This document shows positions 56,635 through 64,000 of a stretch of 64,000 nt of DNA, in pieces. Made by a program: the position numbers and the translations under genes. Within the stretch, counting starts at the first letter, position 1. The number at the start of each line of letters is the position of its first letter. The notes beneath the pieces are model-generated. The model worked only from the letters and a program-made list of their open reading frames with translations. It made no database searches and had not been told where the DNA came from. The DNA lies in contig KB445791.1 in NCBI GenBank assembly GCA_000320605.2, positions 1,220,298 to 1,284,297 of the forward strand, read 5' to 3'. The DNA is from Gelatoporia subvermispora B. Taxonomy: Eukaryota > Basidiomycota > Agaricomycetes > Polyporales > Gelatoporiaceae.

Positions 56635-57704
56635 GTAGTGATAGCTTGGTGGAAGCCCCAACTCAACCGTAGCTAGTTTATGGCGTTTTACCTACAACCG
56701 CAGTCACTCAAGTCTTAAGCGCTTGCGGATACGATGCGATGTCAACTGTTGATGAACCGCGTGGACCACATGGACGTGTCAGTGACGCTGATGGAAGAAC
56801 GCTAGATCGCATTGTAGCCCGAGTTGCGCGAGAAGGGTAATACGAAGGAGCCTCCACGTCTGCTGCTGCGGGATGCCTTGCAGACGTCGGCGAAATCAAG
56901 GCCATCTACTAATTGAAAGACGAGTTGATGTTCAGCGTGCTTCCGATAAGTCATGGCGTAATGAGGTCCCGCATATAGCTATCTCACTAGCATCTCAGGA
57001 GATCAGCCAGTCAATGCATAACCAAGTAAGTTGGACAGCACTGCAATCGAGTTGGTGGTGCAGCACTACGATAGTCATTCGGCGCTAAATCAGGAGCTGA
57101 ACTTCGGGCTTCTGATGTCTGACTTTCGATGCCTGTGACTGCTAACTACGTGTGATCCCACCTACAATATTCGGTCACCTCAAGTTACCACAAGTCCAAT
57201 TCGTAATGAACTGCGCGAAGATGCCCTCGCCTGAGTCCATCGAGACTCATGGAAATGTGGCCTAGACAAGGCTTGCTGCACAAGATCACCCTGGACTGTC
57301 GGAGCATCATGTTTTCGAAGGCCCCATTTTTGTCGATGTTCCTGCTACAAGGTTCCCACATTGCTAGCGCCTTTATCTCGGTCTCAAGCGGAAAGTCTGC
57401 CTGTAGATGGGGGCCACCCAAGAAGTAAGGCTGAACATCGTGTGGAACGCACATTACTCTTCTTGGAGAACCGAGTGCATCCCTTTGACTTCAGCTCAAA
57501 GACGTGTAATTGATTACTTCCCCTACAGGTCGAGGGAGTAACGTATAGATCACTGCCAACGGCACAGAGGCAGCGCATGCAGAGACGATATCGTTGTCTA
57601 GAGAGCAGGAGTGTGCACGCGCGATTCATTCGAGTGTCGGATTCTCGAGCGCATCGTATAAGAAAGGGCCCGCCATGGTATGCTTTCTATAAGGGACACG
57701 TCTA
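56635..57704. other. Intergenic region between the ABCC transporter and the Rieske gene
   Basis: About 1.07 kb. It holds the promoter of the ABCC gene and the 3' end of the Rieske gene. No gene is supported. Confidence 0.4.
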
Positions 57705-58716
57705 TCAACCAATGACGAGCTTGCCATCCGCCTCGTTGATCTCATACTGAGGCACCTCGAGGTTCGTCTGGGTTTGGCGGAGTTAGACGGCAAAGAAAAG
57801 AGCAGTATGGCTCAGAACTCACCGGAGCAGGTCCCTTCCGTATACGCCCAGCTGTTGCGCGACAAAAAAATTGAGAGCTAGTAGGATATAAAGAAAATGC
57901 GACGCACAGATATCGTAGTGGGAACCGTGACATGGGCAGAACCAGCCTCCGAAGTCACCCGCCTCACCAATGGGCACACAACCCAAGTGGGTGCAGACAC
58001 CAAGCATAACAAGCCAGTCGGGCTTCTTGGCGCGGTCCTCATCCGGCTGGGGGTCACGGAGGGTCTTCCAGTCGGTGCTGCGCGCCTCCTGAATCTCGTC
58101 CTGGGTACGGTGGCGGATGAAGACGGGCTTGCCGCGCCACTTGATAATGACGTTCTTGCCCTCGGGAATCGTGTTGATGTCAACCTCGACCTTCGCCATC
58201 GCGAGGACGTCAGCGGACGCGGACATGGTCTTGAGGAACTCGGTGACAGTCGACTGCGCGACCGACGCGGTGATGATGCCCATAGAGCCAATCATGAGGT
58301 ACGCGACGCCGCGGTTGGTCGACTCGTCCTTCGCCTGGTACGGCCCGAAGTCGGGCACCTGCGGCGCATCGCGCACAGCGGGCGTGGTGTGCAGGAGGCG
58401 CTGCTGGAAGACTCCCGTGACCGGCGCTGAAGGACCGCCGTCGCCTTCAGCGCACTTCGCCGCGGAAGAAGGAGGACTTACTGGTGGTGCGGGCCTTGGC
58501 GACCAGGCCAGAGGAGGGGCTCTGGAAGACAGAGCCGAACGCCCTGGAGGGCGCATCTGCACGGGGGCCAGCAGAGCCGTGGTGAGCATGGTCGCCGTGG
58601 GCGAGGAGGGTACGGGCGTTGAGGTTGATGAGGGACGCACGCGGGACGCCCGAGGCGAGGGTGCGCACGGTGGGCGGCACGGTGACAGCCTTTTTGACGA
58701 GCTGGACGGTGGCCAT
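57705..58716 (-). CDS. RIP1: Rieske iron-sulfur subunit of complex III
   Basis: The 2Fe-2S subunit of ubiquinol-cytochrome c reductase, in the mitochondrial inner membrane. The N-terminus (MATVQLVKKAVTVPPTVRTL, basic and Ser/Ala-rich) is a mitochondrial presequence. The tail anchor lies around YLMIGSMGIITASVAQSTVT. The cluster motifs are complete: CTHLGCVPIGEAGDFGGWFC then [20 protein letters not shown], with two Cys and two His ligands and two disulfide Cys. It ends LEVPQYEINEADGKLVIG. Four exons: the first (58716 to about 58484) joins to TPVTGVFQQRLLHTTPAVRD, and two small C-terminal introns follow. A second frame overlapping exon 1 is a shadow. Confidence 0.96.
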
Positions 58717-59032
58717 GGCGGTGGGGTGTGCTCGAGAGTTGAGCTCGACACTGCACGCAGTGACGACGAGAAATGTGCGGAGTTGAAAACAGACGCCCGC
58801 GCGGTTCAATCCGACTCGTCCCGTATCCCCACGCTCGAATCCGCTCAATCGGGTTGGTCAGCCACACCAGCCGTCCTCCTTGCTCGTCTTACAGCAGACA
58901 GTCTGGGCAGCAACATACTGAATAATTCACAAATCTACACTGTTGTCATGAATACATCTCGTATCTAAGTCTGAAAGTCGTAATGGGTCATGAAAGTAGA
59001 CTACTGCTTGGCAAGATGCTCCTCAAGGCACT

Positions 59033-60661
59033 TCAAGACTCTCTGCTTGGGGTATTTGGGCGCGACGGGTAGCCCTCTCTGCTTGACCGAGCGTCGTACG
59101 ACGTTGGGGTCTGGTTTGATGCGCGTCAATACGGTATCCCCTTTGATAGCCTTCAGAAGGACTTACAATCAGTGATGATGCCGTCCACCTTCATGTCAAG
59201 CATCTGGTCCACGATGTTCAGTCGGTTGACCTAGGAAAAATTGGATTAGGACACATCCCAGTTCAACATTCTTAGCCGTGCGACATACCGTCCAAACCTT
59301 CACCGGTATCCGAAGACGATGTGCCTCATCTACCATGTCTTTGGTCGTAAATGGCACATACCCAGTCATAGCCGGGTCGGGTACTGGCGTTTGGTAGCTC
59401 TCAGCGGAAGGCGAGAGAACGTCGGCGTTGATGAAGTGCGCTGCTTGCGCTACTTGCATCCCGACGCTTGGTCCGGGGAAGTTGTCGAGACGGATCCCGG
59501 CGAGCCATGATGACGTGCTGTTGTCCGGCATGGAGGCCGTTTCGCTGTACGGCGATCAGGACCTAGGTGGAGCCTGGACCGTAGATCACTCACTCGTCTA
59601 TCAGAGCGGACGTCGTGATGGAAGGGTCCAAGGCCTAGCTGTGATGAGTACATTCCCGTGGAATACTCGTCGAACCATGGACACACCTTCATTGCAATCA
59701 ACGTCCTCCAGTCGAAGCTTTGGTACTATCAAGCGCTTCAGATACGCTACAGGCTTTTCGAGCACGGGAAACTCACCGTGATTGCGGACTTGTACGGGCT
59801 CGCAGAAAATACGTCATGTTGTTTCTGAACGAAGTCGTCGACCCCCAAAGTGCGATTGGGATACTGTGCGTTGATCTTCGACTCGATGTTCCACAGAATC
59901 TGATGTTGTGGATCGGCACATTCAGCGAAGTCAAACACTTCTTGCAGCGTCGATATCCGTGTGCCAGGGTACATCAGCTGCATAGCTGAACGTCACAAGT
60001 CTGAGCAACATTGCTGCCACGAAGAAGCTGTGCACGTACGATAGCCATGCTGTCGGATCGATCCACAGTCCAAGGTCTTGATTTGCGCAAGAGTCAGGTT
60101 TGCAATGTACTTGCCCACGTAGGGAAAGTCTGGGTCATTTGGGGTCTGCGAAGCTTCAGACGTCCGTTACGAACATAATATGGTGGCAACGACTCACGAC
60201 AGGGGCCGTGTCCAGACACTTTGCCGGCGTAACCTCCTGGTCGTGCCAAACAACTACTACGCCGTCCTGTTTTCATTTATATGAGACTTCAATTACGGTC
60301 TTGCAAACGTGAACATTCTGACCTTCGTAATACCATTGTCTAATTCTAGCGTCGCGGCACCATCAATGAGACCCCTGTATGGACGAGGTGAGCATTAGCT
60401 GCATTCTGCTGTGAGCCAGGAATTTACCAAGCAAAGCTGGGCAGAGTGTTCTCAACCGTATTCCCTCTGCCACCCCGATGCGCCTAGAATGCAGGGTAGT
60501 TCATGAGGACCTTTTCAGGTCTGAGGGTCCCCTACCTGCACGTCGAAGAAGCGGCGGTGGCCCAATTTCTGTTTTTGATTTAGGGGTGCTTGGGTGGGCG
60601 AAGCAAGAATCGATAGAAACTGGTTCGCCAAGTTGGCCCATATCGAGAGCGGTCCGAACAT
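59033..60661 (-). CDS. Glycerophosphodiester phosphodiesterase (GDPD)
   Basis: Hydrolyses glycerophosphodiesters to glycerol-3-phosphate and an alcohol; TIM-barrel fold. The joined sequence starts MFGPLSIWANLANQFLSILA (60661) and reads GHRRFFDVQ then AHRGGRGNTVENTLPSFAWG (catalytic His-Arg, Glu-Asn), LIDGAATLELDNGITKDGVV and VVWHDQEVTPAKCLDTAPV (His-Asp). Then come DFPYVGKYIANLTLAQIKTL, SFDWRTLIAMK, ALDPSITTSALIDDETASMP, WLAGIRLDNFPGPSVGMQVA, DMVDEAHRLRIPVKVWTVNR and MLDMKVDGIITDYP. The short C-terminus ends KYPSRES. About nine introns. The first exon has no clear signal peptide. A repeat island begins right upstream (about 60700), so its promoter may lie in repeat-derived DNA. Confidence 0.85.
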
Positions 60662-60889
60662 TGTGACGACGGTAGATGAACGGGGAATCGTCCTGGAGGA
60701 TGCTGCAGACGCGATAAAGATACGCAGGCCGGAACACTCTCAAGTTGTGGCATAACTGAAATAATCCGCGCAGGTTTGTTGGGAACTTCCGGAGCAGTCT
60801 GAGCATGGTGCCCGAAGCACGTTCAACTACGCAGCACAGCGTCCGCGCCCGAGTTCGCCACGAACGTTCTTGCAGCCACGCAGGCACCT

Positions 60890-61090
60890 GCCATAACGGG
60901 CAGTCAGGCTTCCCAATCGGGCAGGGAGGCGAGCCGGGAACTGCCGGGCGCGGAACGGATTGTCTCACTTTTTCGAACGTGCAACGCACGGAAGCGCGCA
61001 TTCGCCCGCGTCCCCCTCCTGTGAACAGCTCCGCTGTCCAATCGATCCGTTGGCGTTCGGAGATGAGGAAATTCGGGATGTTGCTGGAGT
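60890..61090 (+). repeat. Dispersed repeat family 1, copy 1
   Basis: Shares a ~190-bp block with 62698-62885 in direct orientation. Both begin CACCTGCCATAAxGGGCAG. Both later contain GGATTGTCxCA, and CTGxGAACxGxTCCxCxGxCC near the end, followed by CGTTGxCxTTCGGA. There is about 70% identity by eye, with an extra ~35 bp in this copy. Confidence 0.65.
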
Positions 61091-61409
61091 GACGGCATTC
61101 CGTGCGAGCGGGCCGGGGACGATGAGCGCACAATTCGCCGAGGGAGCGCTGAGATTATATGAGATTCAGTGAGATAAGCTACCTCGTGCTGCATTTGGAA
61201 TGTGTTGCGGTAGCAGGAATTTGACGGCTACTGAGCCACGTGCTGGAGCGAACATGTGCGTGCTCAGACTTCCTTCATCAGCGGTATTATTTCTGAGATT
61301 ATTTTACTGCTTGAACGCGTACTGACACAATGCATTTACTGTTCCTACCTCGGACATGTACCTCAGACATGTGAACTGTCAGGTCACGATGCGACCTCGA
61401 TGAGCGCAC

Positions 61410-61660
61410 ACCTTAGATGTTCCTTCATCAGCAAAGCTCGATTGCATTGACTATCACCATGAATCAATATAATGGTCATTGGTCGTGATGACTCCGTGCT
61501 CGAGATGTTCAATGCTAGACAAAAGCCTCGCCGAGGAGGACTAATGCGACGATACATTGCGGTTCTTCTATTGCTGAAGAGTCTTACGCTAGAGTATACT
61601 CCGGGGCATCGATTCCTGCGACTTACTTCGGTACGCCGGAAGGCCGCGGTTCACTTTGAC
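61410..61660 (+). repeat. Dispersed repeat family 2, copy 1
   Basis: Direct, diverged duplicate of 62262-62510. Shared marks are CAGCAAAGCTCG, TGGTCGTGATGAC (TGGTCGCGATGAC in copy 2), CGAGGAGGACTAATGC (CGAGGAAGACCAATGC) and a TGAAGA...AGAGT stretch. Both read GRDD...M in the same frame on the plus strand, so this may be decayed coding sequence from a mobile element. Confidence 0.6.
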
Positions 61661-62260
61661 TTCAACGAGCGCCACCGTGCGGCGTCCGCAAGCGCCGTAT
61701 GCCATTGCCCGGGTGATAACAGCTCATTTGGAGCTACTTACCCTCGGTTTTCGTCCATAGCGTTCATAGTGAACAGAAAAATGTATATTAGAGACGGTAT
61801 CTAGAGTATAACAAGCACGATTTGGGCTACAAATTTGGGCTTTTACTGAATTCGCCAACTAGAGCACTAAGGAACTGCGAGCAGTGGTGGAAATATAGCA
61901 ACAGTACAGTACCCGGCAGTTGATGCTAATGTTGATGACAGCTACTTATTGATTTTGGAACTCGAAATGTTACGGTGGCTTAGGACAGAGAAGGGGCCCA
62001 CTGTAATGCGATCGTCGTGCCAAGGTTCGAGATAAATTAATTGTGTCAGCACGTAGGCTTCTGCAATTTGCGAATTCGAGCAGCAAATGAAGCATCATCG
62101 GTATTTGATCGAGGAAAGAGTTGATGATCTAGTTGATAATGATGCTGAAGTTGCAGACGTATATCAAATGAGGGTCCCTGGATGTCCGAGCTGTCCGAGA
62201 ACAGGGTAGTGTCCTGTGAGGCGTTCAGGTCCGGCATTTATCGCAGCAGGAGGGTGAGCA
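61661..62260. other. AT-richer spacer within the repeat island
   Basis: About 600 bp between the two copies of repeat family 2. No gene or repeat match was seen. Confidence 0.35.
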
Positions 62261-62261
62261 A

Positions 62262-62510
62262 ACGCTTGTATGGTCTTCCACCAGCAAAGCTCGCCCACAT
62301 TGCCCGGCTCAAGTCACCGCTATCGTTATAAACCGACACAATGGTCGCGATGACGCCACGCTTGGGATGCCCAGTGCCATACAAATCACTCACCGAGGAA
62401 GACCAATGCAAGAGTCGGCTGCGGCTCTTGGATCTATGAAGATCCTCCACCAGAGTGTTCTACGGGACATTGACTTCTGCGAGCCACCGCGAGCTGGCAC
62501 CCGAGGAGGC
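62262..62510 (+). repeat. Dispersed repeat family 2, copy 2
   Basis: The second copy of the repeat at 61410-61660. Its plus-strand reading IVINRHNGRDDATLGMPSA is open for ~60 codons and then ends at TGA 62508. No known domain. Confidence 0.6.
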
Positions 62511-62697
62511 TGAGGAGCACGATAAGGACATGGAGCGGTATCAATCGTTTTTATATGGGACACGTCGCATAGTACTGTAAATTATTTTTAGCTATCTACT
62601 AACGGGTGATTGCTATCCGCCGGATTTTGGGGTTAGGACGTTCAGTAAAGAAGTATTGATCAATCTGAGTGTGAATGCAATTGACGCATTGGTAGCA

Positions 62698-62885
62698 AAC
62701 ACCTGCCATAATGGGCAGGCAGGTTGCCCCACCGGGCAACGAGCCGGAGACTGCCGGTGGCGGAATGGATTGTCCCACCACGCCGCATCCTCCCGCCTGA
62801 CTCCGCCTTGCTGCGAACGGTTCCACCGCCCAACCAATACGTTGACATTCGGAAGTGACGAATCTCGAGACGACCTGAATGAAGA
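62698..62885 (+). repeat. Dispersed repeat family 1, copy 2
   Basis: The second copy of the block described at 60890-61090, same orientation, 1.8 kb further on. Confidence 0.65.
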
Positions 62886-63315
62886 ACAGTAGCGAGAGCC
62901 AGAGGCCTGTTATTGAGCGGGTCGCCATCAAACCGGGATACCTGAATCTGATGCAGACTGGAGAACGTGTTGGCGTTCAGTATGCTGTCCTGCTTCAGCT
63001 CCCATCATCTCACTCTATTTTGCTGAGGACAAAGATCACAACCACGCTGCACGGATACTACTCGGATCCGCGTCGATGTCGACCGAGTATCCCGCTACTT
63101 TTCCGGGAATCCACCGCGACACGTACCAGTTTTATCGATCCCTGTGGATCGAGCTGCGTCCTACCATCCAAGGACTAAGTTATTGAAATCGCATACAACG
63201 AAAAACGATACATGATGATGGACCTCCAAGACACATGCAGGAGATGTACGATCAGAGTAGATCACAATATCACCCGTCTACCATCATCTCAAGGTAGAAA
63301 TGTACGGTCAATGCT
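62886..63315. other. Intergenic sequence
   Basis: About 430 bp between the repeat island and the end of the Zn2Cys6 gene. No gene was recognised. Confidence 0.4.
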
Positions 63316-63951
63316 TCACACCTTACACCTCCCTCTACCTTTTCCTTTGACTACGACAACTTCCAGGGCACGCACAGCGGAAGCTATCTTCCTGGTCCTC
63401 TGATGTAGCACGGTACCACTCTTCGCCGCTTTCTTCGCATTCTGACCTTGGCCGGTTTTCACTCCCTTAGGCCGCCCACGTTGCTTGATCGGCCGGACGC
63501 GACTGCAGTCATGTTCAGGGTCAGACTGCGCGATCAGCCTGCATGCCCTAAGCAAAGAGGGGTGAGCACCCGTCATGATCATAGGCGGATGATTTCCGAA
63601 TCGCGTCACTCACTCGCAATGGCCCCCCTCGCAGTCCGTGATACAACGAATCTTCCGGCGGTGGCAGTGATCACAGGACGTGTCATAAAGACGCCGCTGC
63701 ACCTTTCTCTGCGGACCTGCAGACTGGTCTTCTTGGTCCGTGGTACTCAGAGCCACGAGTGTAGCTGACGAAGATCCAGACAAAGAGTCGGAAGAGAACC
63801 CAGACAGAGATGAGGACGATGATGGTGAAGCTGAGGATGATGGTGAGTTCACAACCTCCGCATACTTTATACCACGCAGGGCGTCTGTGCTGCCATCGGT
63901 GTAGCCGTCAGGTAAGATGAGTGGCTGTGCTTCAGACGAATCGACGGGCAT
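63316..63951 (-). CDS. Short Zn2Cys6-type zinc-cluster protein
   Basis: Two exons join to a Zn2Cys6 fungal cluster: SCDHCHRRKIRC, then GGHCEACRLIA and DPEHDCSRVR. All six Cys are present with spacing C-x2-C-x6-C-x8-C-x2-C-x11-C; the last gap is longer than in most members. A basic stretch RPIKQRGRPKGVKTGQGQ follows, AT-hook-like. A Ser-rich region precedes the cluster. The protein is short (about 190 residues) and has no fungal-specific middle domain, so it could be truncated or a small DNA-binding factor. The intron (about 63612-63545) splits the cluster. The first Met is at 63951; an in-frame TAG upstream could also be an acceptor, so more coding sequence beyond the window is possible. Confidence 0.7.
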
Positions 63952-64000
63952 CACATTGGGCGCGATGTCTGAAGTGTCGAACGTAGTCTAGTCAGAGATT

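Noticed and set aside
57819..58751. 310-codon minus-strand frame starting at 58751
   Set aside because: Its first part is a shifted-frame reading of Rieske exon 1. The real start is 58716, with an intron.
60501..61133. 210-codon minus-strand frame upstream of GDPD
   Set aside because: It covers repeat family 1 and overlaps GDPD exon 1 in another frame; no conserved domain.
62046..62450. Two minus-strand frames separated by one TAA, suggesting read-through
   Set aside because: The upper one is antisense to repeat family 2 and shows no family motif; most likely chance.

Overview
The window looks like nuclear DNA of a filamentous basidiomycete (Agaricomycetes, possibly a polypore-type wood decayer). 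The evidence is dense protein genes on both strands, many 50-70 nt GT-AG introns, GC-rich coding sequence, and a typical fungal gene set. I read 19 protein-coding loci with good support, one decayed paralog and one rearranged gene. I saw no rRNA, tRNA, CRISPR array or complete transposon. Exon joins were made by eye; for RRP36, the BTB gene and the carbonic anhydrase the exon lengths sum to a multiple of three.

Left part (1-15 kb): RRP36 (rRNA processing), a CaMK-type kinase, a Dabb-domain gene whose last exon appears inverted, a Clr4/SUV39-type H3K9 methyltransferase, a single-exon stand-alone cullin N-terminal protein, and a BTB/POZ protein with a 798-bp intron that contains an internal duplication.

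15-22 kb: a single-pass membrane protein and, 3 kb away, its paralog broken by stop codons, in otherwise gene-poor sequence.

22-35 kb: housekeeping genes. These are a peroxisomal ABCD half-transporter, beta-carbonic anhydrase, an NT5C-like HAD phosphatase, RINT1/TIP20 (ER tethering) and MCM3 (replicative helicase). RINT1 and MCM3 are convergent with a 154-bp gap.

35-49.6 kb: a gene-poor stretch, then two small secreted-peptide genes (38993-39392 minus and 47043-47301 plus) with the same exon layout and a shared core. They flank PRP17/CDC40 (splicing) and a three-Myb-repeat plus C2H2 protein. UGO1 (mitochondrial outer membrane) follows.

49.7-64 kb: a large ABCC (MRP) transporter with very small exons at its second Walker motifs, the Rieske protein of complex III, a glycerophosphodiester phosphodiesterase, a 2-kb island of diverged direct repeats, and a short Zn2Cys6 protein at the right edge.

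The best candidates for something undescribed are the paralogous secreted-peptide precursors and the small inversion that splits the Dabb gene.
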